Source: Sceloporus undulatus (lineage: Eukaryota > Chordata > Lepidosauria > Squamata > Phrynosomatidae). Taken from it: 64,000 nt of DNA. Positions 44,249 to 57,400 of the stretch are shown one piece after another. Position numbers and translations under genes: made by a program. Under the pieces are notes generated by a model that saw only the letters and a program-made list of their open reading frames with translations, did no database searches and was not told the DNA's origin. How positions within the stretch are numbered: the stretch's first letter is position 1; each line of letters starts with the position of its first letter. The stretch is from NCBI RefSeq assembly GCF_019175285.1, contig NC_056527.1:112479451-112543450 (forward strand). Reading direction: 5' to 3'.

Positions 44249-45003
44249 CATCTATCTATATATAAATGTTCTACAATATATAATATTATAATATATTATA
44301 ATAATATACTATTATATATATAATTAGTTTTATATATCTCATATATAATATTAATTGTATTATAATACAACATTAATATTGTGTCATATTAATATTGTAA
44401 TAGTTTAATTCTGTTTTAATGATCACTTTTGTATGTTTTTAATTATACTGTGCTTTTAAATTGTAATTTGATGTCCCAAATAATAATATTATAATATATT
44501 ATTATATCTAATTTATTATCATATATATATATATAATATTACTATATATATATTATAATATTATTTGGGACTCAAAGCATCAATTTACAATTTAAAAGCA
44601 CAGTACAATATATATAGACATATTATTATATCTAATTTATTATTATATCATATATTATATATATGATATATGATATTATTATATGATAATATTATATAAT
44701 ATATAATATATATATTATTTGGGACTCGGAGTGTCAATTTACAATTTAAAAGCACAGTATACAGTAATTAAAAACGCATACAAAAAGTGACCTTTAAAAT
44801 AGAATTAAACTAATACAGTATTAACCCAATATCAATACTGTATTCTATGACTGTATTACGTAATTAATATAATACAATATTATATTAATATATTGCATCA
44901 TATAATTGTGATATACAATTGTATTACGTAATTAATATAATACAATATTAATACTGTATTACTGTAACGCTGTAATACGTTATTAAACTATTACACTATT
45001 AAA
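44208..45003. repeat. AT-rich tract with a long inverted repeat
   Basis: An (ATT)n run at 44217-44245 and TA-rich sequence. The left arm at about 44390-44487 (TGTGCTTTTAAATTGTAATT, ATGTCCCAAATAAT) is complementary to the right arm at about 44714-44825 (ATTATTTGGGACTC, AATTTACAATTTAAAAGCAC). A third, direct copy of part of the right arm is at 44561-44606. The whole tract could form a large cruciform. I cannot assign it to a known family. Confidence 0.6.
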
Positions 45004-45067
45004 AGTGATGACTTATGGGCTCACCCTAAGTCAGAAAAGAAGGCACAACAACAACAACAACAACAAA
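45004..45067 (+). mobile_element. tRNA-derived SINE, tail only
   Basis: GATGACTTATGGGCTCACCC and AGAAGGCACAACAACAAC. Only the 3' end of the SINE is present. Confidence 0.5.
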
Positions 45068-45164
45068 AGAGTTGGAATAAGGACTTAAATTGCTTTTTAA
45101 AGATCCAGTTAGGCTAAAACAAACAATATACCATATTAACCTCTGCTATATATGAACAAGACAG

Positions 45165-45605
45165 CCTGGCATAGTGGTTTTAGTGTTGGATTAAGAATAC
45201 TGGTTGCATCTGCACTGCACAATTATTACAGTTTGATACCACTTTAACTGCCATGGCTCCATGCGATGAAATAGTGTACTAGGATTTGTAATCTCATGAC
45301 CTGTTTAGCCTTCTAGTCTCAAAACTCTGGTGCCACAACAGACTACAAATCCCAGGATTCCATACAATGGAGCCATGGCAGTTAAAGCGGTGTCAAACTG
45401 TATTTATTCTGCAGTGAGGCAGCAGCCTCAGACACTGGAGACCAGGGTTTGAATCCATGTTTGGACATGGAAACCCACTGCCTGCGCTTGGGGTAGTCAC
45501 ACTGTCTCAGCCGCAACGACAAATCCCCTTTGAGTGAATCGTGCCAAGATAACCTCACAACTTTAGGGCTGCCATAGTTCGGAAACAAAAGCACACAACG
45601 CCACA
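45165..45605 (+). mobile_element. tRNA-derived SINE split by a palindromic MITE
   Basis: The head GACAGCCTGGCATAGTGG is at 45165 and the body resumes at about 45429 with GACACTGGAGACCAGGGTTT. The intervening 45205-45428 segment (GCATCTGCACTGCACAATTA to TTATTCTGCAGTGAGGCAGC) is a MITE of the common family. The MITE is the younger insertion. Confidence 0.7.
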
Positions 45606-45616
45606 CACCAACTCTC

Positions 45617-45790
45617 AAGGCAAGATCCTGTGAAATCCTGGGATAGGCAGTTTAGTGGGGATCATTTAGAATACACAGCCAGAGAGATATAGTGCATCAC
45701 CAAACTGCAAATCCTAGGACTCCATAGGATATTGCCATGGCAGTTAAAGGAGAATCATAGTGCTATACAGTATTATTCTGTGGTGTGAAG
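45617..45790. mobile_element. Palindromic MITE, partial
   Basis: GAAATCCTGGGATAGGCAGT, CTGCAAATCCTAGGACTCCA and GGCAGTTAAAGGAGAATC show the right half. The left end is missing. Confidence 0.5.
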
Positions 45791-45877
45791 GGGCTGTTTG
45801 TGAGAAGAGATGGGAACCGAAGTAGTTCAAAAACTGAGTTGAGTTTGATTCTCCCCCCCCCAAAAAAAATAATATGA

Positions 45878-46093
45878 TTGTTGTGTGCCTTCAAGTCATT
45901 TATGATTTATAGTGACCATAATGCAACCCTATCACAGGGTTTTCTTAGCAAGATTTATTCAGAGGAGGTTGCCTTCCTCTGAGGCTGAGAGAGTGTGACT
46001 TTTCTAAGTTCAACTGGCAGGATCCATGGCCAAGCGGGGATTCGAACCCTGCTCTAGATATAACCAATGTTCAAAGTGCTACACCATGTTGCC
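45878..46093 (-). mobile_element. tRNA-derived SINE
   Basis: TTGTTGTGTGCCTTCAAGTC, AGATTTATTCAGAGGAGG and GGGGATTCGAACCCTGC (B box) on the plus strand mark the minus orientation. Confidence 0.75.
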
Positions 46094-46099
46094 TTTACA

Positions 46100-47252
46100 G
46101 AGGTACAGTAGTATAATTATCTGTTCTTATTTCAGATGGGAAGCACTGAGTTTGCTATTGCCTCAAGTGACCAGCCCTTCAAACCTCCTCAGGAACGTAT
46201 CTCTCTGGTGGGCTGAAATCAGAGATCTGAGATGGCACCCATGTACTTTCTTAAATGGGGCAGCAAGTTGTAACTTGTCCTCAATTACATGCACTTATGT
46301 GCTATTTTCTCGGTGGTAATTGGAACAAAAATAATCTTAACAACTCCCTTGCTGCGCCATTTACCAGTCCGTCCTGAGGATGAGTGTACACCTAACACCG
46401 GGAAGTGTGTTGCTTATTTGGTTAATGAGGCCAAATGGCACCGAGGGCAGGAATTGGTATAATAGCAAGTACCAAATGGGAATAAGTCTATAAACAGGGA
46501 CAGTCAAGATGGAGCTGGCAAAGTTTCATGACCTGAAGTTTATCTTCAAAGAAGAAGGGCATTAAGAATTGGTGCTCAGTTTTCTGGCTGTGATAACTGT
46601 GACTTAAAGTTATGAGCAAAGGGTGAAGCTTTCCGTTTGCTCTGTTGACAGCAAAAAGTTGCAGCCATTTCATTTTGGATCAAAACTTTGCCCATGAAAA
46701 TGTTAACAACTGAGCGGAAATGCATATCCCTCGTAATGAAATCTGGCATGTCTGTGCATGTCCTTATTTATCTTAAGTGAGGACTTACATTAATCTGTTA
46801 ACATTTTTTGCTAGGACTTTTCTACATGTGTTCTGTAGAAATGAAGGAACATTACACATGGGCTCCAAGAATTCATAGCATCATATATGTGTCCTAGTTT
46901 TCCTCCTCCACTCACATGAGATCTAGAGACATGTTGGAAATAAAGCAAAATATATTGAATTCTACACAAGAATTCAGAGTAAGTTTATGATTTTAAAGAG
47001 GTGCAAAATATTTACGTAGTTATATCACTGAGAAATTTACCTGGAGAATTTGGATGCTTCCATGCATCCTACTGGGATGAGAAAATTAAGGTGTCATGTA
47101 GCATCTCTTTAGTCTGCTGCATAAAAACAATAATTGTTGAGTGCCCTAACTTTGTTAGATCATCTGTAAGGGTTTCATTTTTGAAAAATTATCTACTCTT
47201 CCCACCCAACACACACATATATGCCTCAAGCACAACTCAGAAAATATATGTA
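46100..47252. other. Intergenic, nothing recognised
   Basis: Between FIS1 and the V2R gene. I see no gene or clear repeat. Confidence 0.5.
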
Positions 47253-47566
47253 CAGGATGTGTCTCCTTTATCCAGAATGCTTGGAACAGAAATGTTTTGG
47301 ATTTTGTAGTTTTTCAGATGTTGGAGTACCTGTATTTCCAAGTCTAAACACAGAATTCATTTGTGCTTAATATACACCTTATACACATAATCTGAAGGTA
47401 ATTTTATACAATAGCTTTAATAATTCTGTGCATGCAACAAGGTTTGTGTACATTGGACCATCTGAAAGCAAAGGTGTCACTATCTCAGCCATCCATGAAA
47501 AACCTTTTGGTTTTTGGAATATACTGTATTGCATTTTGGAATTCCAGACGAGGGAAACTCAACCAG
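47253..47566. mobile_element. Tigger-like DNA transposon, non-autonomous
   Basis: 314 bp with TA at both sides. The left end is CAGGATGTGTCTCCTTTATC. The right end, GAGGGAAACTCAACCAG, is its approximate complement. The interior (AAGTCTAAACACAGAATTCA, ACACCTTATACACATAATC, AAGGTGTCACTATCTCAGCC) matches a Tigger-like repeat that I recall from other amniotes, which would make it old. Confidence 0.6.
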
Positions 47567-48197
47567 TACTTCTTAGTGAGTAAGAAAGTTTGAGGGACTA
47601 GAGTAGGAGAAGTAATTTTGTACTCTTAGCTGCAAATGCAGAAACCAGAATCATCCTTGCAAATTGGACCATTTGTTGTCCTGTCCCTAGGGCCTCTTTG
47701 CAATTTGGCATTTCCTTTTGTGGTACATTACTATCATTTCATCTATCTCTACTTCTCTCACCTCCATTTTCCACTTGGTGGAAATACTCCAGGGAACTAG
47801 AGAGCTCTCTCTGTGTAAGCCTATTAAAAAGAGTGTCGGGGCATTCTGCATTGGTTTGTCCTCTAGATTTTTGCCAAGGGAGCTGTTCCTTCTGATTTCT
47901 CTCCTTTCCTTTATCTTTCTGGATCCACCAGTTGAGAAGCATTGCTTACTAAACCTTTGAGAGCCATTTCTTATAGCTTACATTTTGCATTTCCTTTGTC
48001 ATCAGCCAAGAAGTGGAAAGGTAGATCTTCCATTCTTTCTTTGAGCCTGAGTGTCTTTGTGGCATGATCTGGGTTTAGATCTCCTTCTCTGAAACTATAA
48101 AACAATATAACCCAGACCAAGGTTAACCCAGAAAGCTCTTGAAAAGAAACTTCCTGGGCTAGATCTTGATATTCAGAGCAAACCTCTTTGTGGATCT
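47567..48197 (+). other. Upstream flank of the V2R gene
   Basis: About 630 bp before the V2R start codon. No TATA box or other element is convincing by eye. Confidence 0.4.
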
Positions 48198-48493
48198 ATG
48201 AAGCCTTTCTTCCTCGGAGTCTTGTTTTTCATCCCGGTGCACATCATCAGTGGGCATCAATGCCAGCTGCCCACCCTCCAGATGAAAGCTTTTGAGAGAG
48301 AAGGAGACATCCTCATTGGAGGGATCTTCCCACTACACTCGCATATATTAAGCAATCCCACAAAAGTCACCTTCACTAAGTCCCCAAGTCCTGTTTACTG
48401 TCACCAGTTGCCTCACCAGAAGCAGCCCCTCCAGACCAGTCTGTCCTATTCTTCTAGGACTTACAATGGAAGTCTTCCCAGCTACCCATCAAG
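48198..48493 (+). CDS. V2R exon 1: signal peptide and start of the ligand domain
   Basis: Starts [19 protein letters not shown], a good signal peptide. It continues CQLPTL and [13 protein letters not shown]. The donor is TCAAG|GTAAAT, phase 2. The stretch from the second cysteine (VYCHQ) to the exon end is longer than I would expect for a V2R. Confidence 0.85.
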
Positions 48494-51400
48494 GTAAATA
48501 TAGGTTATTTTTTAAAATAAATATATATTTATTGAACATTTATGTATGAATTACATACAAACATAAAGACATGAACAGAACAGAACATAATATACAACAG
48601 CCTCAAACATACACCTAAGCATATTTTTAAAAAAACATAGACATATTTACATAAGTAAACTAATATTCTCTCTTTATCCTCATTTCTTTCCCCCTTGTAC
48701 CATTGTCGCTTCTCTATTTAAGGTAAATATAGGTCATGACTTATAAAGTCCTATATAGTTTGGGTCTAAATTATCTGAAAGACCCTATCTTCTTATACAA
48801 GCCTGCTTGAGTTTTGTAATCTTCAGAGAAAGGTTTTCTCTTGGTTCAACACCTTCACATTGGGTGAGAATGTGTGAAGGCTTTCTTGGTGGCTACTTCA
48901 AGGTTTTGGAACTCACTCCCATAGAAGGCCAGGCTCTTCTCCTTTCTGTGCTTCTGTCAACAGGCAAAGACCTTTCCGTTTAGACAAAATTTTAGGTATT
49001 AACTGGTTTAAAATTAGGTATTAACTAGCTGAAGAAGGGTCTTTTAATGGCTGAGAGTGCTGTACTATTACATGTTTTAAAACACATCCTATTATCCCTT
49101 GTTATGTTGCAATTGTCATGTAACCTAGTTATGCTTTAGTTGTTGCAAAATGAATTAATTATAAGTAACTTATTTTGTAATGAATTGCTTGGAAGCTCAG
49201 TTTCTCACCCACATAGGACTTATCACACTAGATGAACCCCTGGCAGAAATGGGATTTAAAAGTAGAAAAAAGCCGCAAATGTGGGATGTTTTTCAGACAC
49301 GTTTGTGCCAAAGAGCAATAATGCGAAAATAAAGCTAATGGAAAGACAACAAAAACAACGCCTTTTTACTTTTGGAAACTTCCCAAAAGTAAAAAGGTGT
49401 TGTTTTTGTCTACTTTCCATTCGCTTTATTTTCATGTTATTGCTCTTTGGAAGAAACATCATCTGAAAAACATCCTACATTTGTGGGGGTTTTCTACTTT
49501 TAAATCCTGTTTCTGCCCGGGATTCATCTAGTGTGATAAGGTCCGGTCCATCCAGACTTTTCACTGTAACCGGTAGCTGCTTCGGTAGTTATTAGCCACT
49601 AGCCATCAAAGCCATAGAAGAAACATCTTCTCACCATTCCTGTACTCTGTGTACACTGAGAAAATACAATTAGCTCTTGACTAAATGGAACAAGCGTACT
49701 ATCATGGTTGGAGTGTTAAGACTAGGACTCCAGAAGACCAGGCTTCAGATCCCTGCTTAAACATGGAAACCCACTCACGGTTCTTTACCAAGTCAAGCTG
49801 TCAGGCTGAGAGGAAGCCAATGGTAAACTTCTTCTGAACAAACCTAGGGTACAGTTCTCATAAGTTGAAATCAGCTTGAAAGCTTAATGACAAACTAAAG
49901 TCTTGAGATAAATCCATTCCATCTCATTTGATGGCCAGTATAATACCTATTAAATCCAGCCATTTATTTTACCATTCTGATCTTAATCCCTAAATTCTCT
50001 TCTGGTTTCCCCCAGTTTATCGTTTTGGTTTTACAAGTACATTCAAACAATGGTCTTTGCCATTGAAGAGATTAATCAGGCATCAAGCCTTTTGCCCAAC
50101 ATCACTCTTGGCTTCCGGATCTTTGATTCCTGCCAAATGGTTTCACGAGCCCTTTTGGGTACCATGCAGTTTCTTACAGGCCATCAAAAAGTCGTCCCCA
50201 ACTTTCATTGCCATCATATTTCTCCAGAAGCCGGTCTTATTGCAGAGGCAGGAATAACCGAGTCCAGAGCAATTGCCAGTTTGCTGGGTCTCTACAGATA
50301 CCCCCAGGTAGGAGCTGTGTTGTCTTGTATATAAATAATACCACTATACTACTATATTCTGTGCTGGTCAGACCTCATATGGAGGATTGTGTCTAGACCT
50401 GGGTGCCTCACTGTAAGAAGGATATAAAGAAGTTGGAACAGGTACAGAGAAGGGCAACAAGGATGGTAAGAGGTATGGAGAACAAAACATACAAGGAAAG
50501 GTTGAAGGAGCTGGGTTTGTTTTGCTTTGGTGAAGCAAAAACATGATTGAACTCTTTATATACCTCCAGGACTGTCACACAGAGAAGGAGACAGGACTGT
50601 TCTCAGCTGCTCCAGAGGGTAGGACCAGATCTAATGGTTTGAAGGTACAGGAGGATAGATTTCAATTGAACATTAAAAGGAACTTCTTGACAGTAAGAGC
50701 CATTCGGCAATGGAAACAATTGTCTAGAGCAGGGGTAGGCAACCTTTTTGAGTAGGGGGCCGGATTGCTGTCCCTCAGACAACTGGGGGGGGCGAAGCCA
50801 AAAAATAAATAATTAAATAAATCAAATAAATAAATAAACCGGGACAAATGTAGGACAAAATTTTCAAATGGTGGACACTTTTTTTAAAAAAGTGGAGGAT
50901 ACGTGAAAAAAATTGCTGATTTTTTAAAAAATGTTAATATAAATGCATGTTTCTGAGGCTTCTATAGACAATTGCCCCCCTTGCCCCTGTGCGCGAGAGG
51001 CCAAAGGCCCCGGCGGCAATTGGCGGCAGGACCGGGCTGGGGCCGGTCCCAAGGCCTTGCCGGGCCGCATCCAGCCCGCGGGCCGCAGGTTGCCTACCCC
51101 TGGTCTAGAGAGATAATGGGATCTCCTTCTTTAGATGTATTCAAAAAGAGGCTGGATAGTTATCTGCTAGAGATGCTTAAACTGGAGGTTCTGCACTGAG
51201 TAACGGGTTGGACTCAATGGCCCATAAGACCCCTTTTCAACTCTTTTATTCATATTTCTTCATATTCATAATGCTATGACATTTGTAAAAACAGAATCAT
51301 CGCATCCCTACCATGAAACTGCATGTTTGACTCAGTGGTGGTGATGTATCTGTGTGAATGGAGACTATGCTATGATTGTTGTTTTGTCTCGGCATCCTTC

Positions 51401-54400
51401 AGGCAGCCTGAAACCTGTAAGGATCTTACAGAGGCTAATCCAATTAAGCCTGCAAAACACCACTGGGACTTTAACACAGATAGCTGCAGTTGCAGACTTT
51501 CTGGCTTTCTCAGCTTTTACTTACTCTCTCTTTCTCATTCTCTCTCCTGACATCCTTGATCAGGTTTGGGCTTGAAGAATAAAAGTCCTGAAGAACTCAA
51601 AGCTTGCTCACTATTTTGTGACGTTTGGTTCTGCCATAAGAGTATTCGACCACCCCATCTGTGTTTTCTGAAGATTTTAAAACCCTTTCAATGTTTGTCA
51701 GGCTGCTGCAATTGCAGCTAAGAAGCAATAGGAGGCAATGAAGTTCCATTAAATCAGGGGTAGGCAACCTTTTTGACCCGGGGGCCGGGTTGCTGTCCCT
51801 CAGACAACTGGGGGGCTGAAGCCAAAAAATAAATAATAAAATATTTTTTTAAAAAAATTATATAAATAAATAAACCGGGACAAATGTAGGACAACATTTT
51901 CAAATGGAAGACACTTTTTTAAAAAAAAATGATAGACACACGAAAAAATTTGCTAATTTTTAAAAAAATGTTAATATAAATGCATGTTTCTGAGGCTTCT
52001 ATAGACAATTGCTCTCCCTTGCCCCTGCTTGCCCCCCCTTGCCTGCCTCCTCCTGATAGGCCAAAGGCCCCTTGCCCTCGTGCAAAAGGCCAAAGGCCCC
52101 GGCGGCAATCAGCAGCAGGACCAGGCTGGGGCCAGTCCCAAGGCCTCGCTGGGCCGCATCCGGCCTGCAGGCCGTAGGTTGCCTACCCCTGCATTAAATA
52201 GTGTGGTGTAGTTGTTGTATAGTACCCCACATGAAAACCAACCGATGTCCGTGGACAAATCACAACAATGCCAAACCTCCATTAATAAGTTTTGCCCCCC
52301 CACCAAAAAAAACCCATGGGGTAGTGTCACCATAGGTCAAAGTCTTATATCTCCCAACTGTGCAAGTTTGGCCAGGACAGTACCAAATGATACCCTGTTG
52401 TCCCACATTTTCGGCTGCTTTTGAAATGTCCCAGTTTCTCTCTCCTTCTTCCACTTTCCTCTTCCGTCCTCAGCTTACTTCAGCTGCTGGAAACTGAGTT
52501 CATGGTGCAAATGTAGCTTGCACTTACTTAGCAGGGAGGAAATGAATGCAGGAGGCAGAATCTTGCTCTTACTTTTTGCCATCTTGACCATACTCTGATG
52601 TTGCTTGGCCATATGCATCCCTGTTTTCATCTGTGAAAAGTTAAAAGGTATGCAACTGAATGATTTTTCCCCCTCTTTTGGTGCTCAGATCAGTTACTTT
52701 GCCACTGGCCCAGTGACCAACGAGAGGTCCCAGTTCCCCTCTTTCTTCCGCACCATCCCCAGTAACAAATTCCAGGCTCTCGGTCTTGCTCGCTTGGTGA
52801 TTCATTTTGGCTGGACGTGGGTCGGCCTGCTTGCAACAGACTCTGAATACGGGGAGCAAGGCATTCAGATTGTGCAAGAGGAAATCATCAAGAAGAAGGT
52901 GTGTGTCGCCTTCTTGAGCTTGCTGCCCCTTTTGCTTGACATGCTCCGTGTCAGGAACATTGCCAACACAATAACAGCTTCCCAGGCCCGTGTCATTGTC
53001 ACCTTCTGTGGGTTAGAGGTTCAGCCTTTGTTTATTCAGCTGTACCAGCAGAGAGTGGAAGGAAGAGTGTGGCTGTGTTCTGAGGCTATGAGCCAAATCA
53101 GTGTCTTTAGGAACCCAAAGGACATGTTGATGCTCAATGGTTCACTCTCCATCTCTTCTCACAAAGAACCTGTTCCAGGCCTGAGGGACTTCATACTCCA
53201 GCTCCATCCCACCACTTCTTCAGAAGACATCTTCATCCAGGAGTTCTGGAGCAAGGTTTTCAACTGCAGGTGGAACCAGAGCTCTGTAGAGGAGGTACAT
53301 GGTAGCCGCTACTGCACAGGGAAGGAGAATTTGAATGACATAAACTCTTTTGTCAACATGCCTGGTTTTGGTTTGGCCTTCAACGTCCACAATGCAGTCT
53401 ATGCCATTGCACATGCCCTGCATGATATGATGGCTCAAGAGGACCCAAGAAGACCCAAGGCACAAATGGGACCTCGTGGCTTCAGCCCTTGGAAGGTACG
53501 AGCTTACTTAAACATTATTATGCTGGTGAGGTGTGTGAGAACGTCCACAAGCATACCTACTCCACTAGGCAATGGCAACCCTTCCTTCCCTCTGGGTACA
53601 ACAGCACCTGGGCTGTTCCTGGGAGCAACTCCATCCCATAGCCACTGATTAGGACTAGGAATCTTAGAGTGATGTCTGGGAGATAATTGTTTAAAGGCTT
53701 CCAATGAATGAGGGTCCACTATCTTCTAAAGCACTCCATTCTACTGTTGAACAGCTTTTACTGTCAGGAAGTTCTTTTTAATGTTTGGGTGGAATCTCTT
53801 TTCTTGTATAATATGAATTCCTTTGTTCATGTTCTAGTTGGAGAAGCAGCAGAAAACAAGTTTGCTCCATTTTCTACATGACCTTCCCACATGTGCCTTC
53901 CTTCCAAGTTCTACTGTTCAGTGGGGAAGGACATACTGATGAAGCTTTCCAGCTTAAGACTGCTCCCTATTCTCCAGCATGAAATAGTACCAGCTCAGGG
54001 CCCAGGCACACTCACCATCAGTGGCTTTGGGTGGGCTAGGCCAGAGAGCCACCTACCATTGTGCATCCAAGGCAAATGAATTGAACAAGGGAGTTTATCA
54101 CACAAAGGAGATCAGGAGTTTATCCCAAGAATATCCCAGTAAAAAAATTCACATAATTACGCAAAACGATTTCACACGACGTCACACAAAACCCACCATT
54201 AAAGTGGTCACAAAGAACCACTGATGCACATCTTTTTTACTTTCAGGATTTCAGCGACAATGCATTTCCACTATCACTTTATTTGTGCGATCTCGTGTGA
54301 TAATTATTCACACAATTACTTGCCATTTTTTATTTATTTGCGGGATGCTTTAAATGCGCTTTAATCTCTCTTTAATACCAGAATTAGCCCCAGTGTGATA

Positions 54401-57400
54401 AACTCCAAGGACGTTTAAGGTTGCTCCTTTTATAATGCTTTGAAAAAAACACTTACACTGGCCGTATTTGCGCCACAGTTTCTAGAAGAGCTTATTCCAT
54501 CAGCCCGATTCCCTCCAAATGTGTTGAATGTAGCCAACATCACCCATCATATCTTACCCACCTAAACATTGGGTGATGAGAGGCTGGTGGTCATCCAGTT
54601 GGAAGAGATCTTTTATTCTAAAAGATCCACATTGTTGCTGGTTCAGAGGACACCAAAACATTATTTTAGTGACAACAAAACTTTTGCCATTAGGTTATCC
54701 ATGGGGAAAGTGCCATGCCAAGCAGAAAATCTAATTCTCTGCCCTCAATTGTCCATGAACATTTAGTCACTGCACAGATCTGATGCCCCTTTATTCTCCC
54801 AACCCCAGGTGTTTCAGTACCTGAGGAAGGTCCGTTTCAAGAACAAGGTGGGTGAGGAAGTCTCTTTTGATGAACATGGAGACCCTCCTGCCCTCTTTGA
54901 CATCCACAACACTCACCTCAGTTCTTCAAATGGCTTCAGGCTTGTGCAAGTAGGACAGCTCAGTCCCTCTCAAACCAAAAAGCTGGCTATTAGTGACAGC
55001 ATCATCATGTGGACTGGAGGAAGGACGGAGGTAAGGAGGACAGACTTTTATTCTCAAAGGGTTTTTCTGCACTAGAGCTGTCAAATGGATTTAATCCTGA
55101 TTCATCTACCGTGAGAGTTCTTGTGTGAAGAAGCTTAAATGGAGCAAAAGGCATGTTGTGTATTATGGGTGCTATGTATGTTTTTGGACTTCATCCCTAA
55201 GGGACCATGACTGCCTGGATCTTTGGTATAATTATTCTGCAGAGTATAATATCTACTCCTTATTAAAACAGAGATCAGGAACTGCAGTAAGTCCAGGGTA
55301 CTGTTGCCAATTCAGGATCATCACAGGCCTTGATATTTCTGGCCCCAAACCTGAAACCTAGCATGCATCTACATCTTAGAAATAATGCAGTTTGATACCA
55401 CTTTAACTGCCATGGCTACATCCTACAGAATCCTGGGATTTGTAGTTTTGTGAGGTACCAGCACTCTTTGGCAAAGTAGGATCAAGACCTTTTAAAACAA
55501 CAAATCCTATGATTTCATAGGAATCTTACAGCATTTCAATTGTTGTCAAACTGCATTATTTCTACAATGTAGATGCACCTCATGGGATAGTCCCTGGTGA
55601 TATTGGTAAACATTACACATTAAATAACAATCACAGTTGTTCACAGCTTGTCATTCGAACACACACATAAACCCAGACAGAGAGATAAAACGTATTTTCT
55701 TGTTTGGAAATTAAGACAGAACTCTTAGCTACAGGGGCTGTTCCAAAATCAAGGTTAAATTGAGGGAGATATCCCCTCTCACCTATTTAGATAGACATGA
55801 TAAGGAACCTTTAATCTGGCCTATTGGTGTCTAGCCAGAAGGCACACATGGAATGGTGAGCCAGTGCAGTAACTGAGAGGGAAAGAGAAAACTATCTAAT
55901 AGTAAATACAGATTCCCTCTGGAGAGTCCTTTGCAAGTTACAGCAAGAAATCAATTAATCCTTGCAAATTGTATCAAGCTCCTGTTTTAATAACTGAAGA
56001 TCTGCAGCCATCCCTTTCCCATTGCCCAGAAATAAGCCTCCAAAGCTGGAGAATTTGGACCCTCGTCTCCATCTGGAGATGACCTATGAAAACTAGAGAT
56101 TCAGGGGCAGGCCCTGATATCTGGCCATCCTAGAACAGAAACACCATATATATTTACATTTATTAAAAACATCAAAATTGTAGCAAGAAATACCTCTGAC
56201 TCTTCTGCTTCTACCTTAGATCCCCATCTCTGTATGTACACCGAGTTGCCCCATGGGCTACCACAAGTCCCATTGCTCAGATAGACCTACTTGCTGTTTT
56301 GACTGTGTGCCATGTGCACGTGGGGAGATCGCAAACCAGACTGGTGAGTGGGCACTGCAGCATGTGGTGTTCTGGACTTCTGTAAATACATTATTGAATT
56401 ATTAAATATGTTCAGCTATATTCTACATTGCCTGCTTAGTTATGATGAATATGCAACTAAGTAATGTCTTCTGGCCTGACCACCTTAACAGCAAGCAACT
56501 GCATCAAACAATGGAGGTCTATTCAGCTGGCAATCATGGTGCAGGAGAAGGATGTTTCCAGTCTCCTGGCACCAGCAAGCAAGGCTATAACAAGGAATTG
56601 TAATAATGGTTCTGCTTCTGGTTGTTGCTACCTTACTTACTGAAAGGGGGCTGGAAATGTCATCCTCCCATGCCCTGCTTCCAGCTGGACAGACTGCCAT
56701 TGCCCAGTGCAGCTTCTGACTTATACATAAGGCTTGAGGAGGCTTTTATGATTGTAGCCATAGTGCCACCATTGGAACCATCACAAGCAAATATAGTGTA
56801 TACAGGAGTAATTTTCTCTTGTCTATGCTTAGTCTCCTGCCAGTTCATTTTATGTGGTGAGCCCCCAAACTAAATACCCTCAAGGCACCTGATCCCATCC
56901 GATCTTGGAAGCTAAGCATGGTCAGCCCTGGTTAGTACTTGGATGGGAGACTGCCCAGAAATACCAGGTGCTATGGCTGTATTTGCACTGCAGAAATAAT
57001 CTGATTTGACACCACTTTAAGTTCCGTGGTGCTATGGAATTCTGGGATTTGTAGTTTGTTGTGGCACCAGAGCTTTCTGATAGCGAGGGCTAAATGTCCC
57101 ACAAAACCACAGTTCCCAGAAATCTATAGCATTGAGCCATGGCAGTTAAAGCAGTGTCAAAGTAAATTATTTCTGCAGTCTGGATGCAGCCATTATTTCA
57201 GTGGCAGCAACTGACATAATCACATCTGAGTTTTTTTGTGGGTTTTTCGGGCAATGTGGCCATGTTCTAGAAGATTTTCTTCCTGATGTTTCGCCAGCAT
57301 CTGTGGCTGGCATCTTCAGAGAATGCTTGCCTGGAAAATTGGGTGTATATATACTGTGTGAGCCTGGGAATGCAGGAGTGATTTGCATGTGTATTACTCT

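Noticed and set aside
56880-56974. Possible functional 5S rRNA gene
   Set aside because: It is only the 5S-like head of a SINE, with mutations and a SINE body after it.
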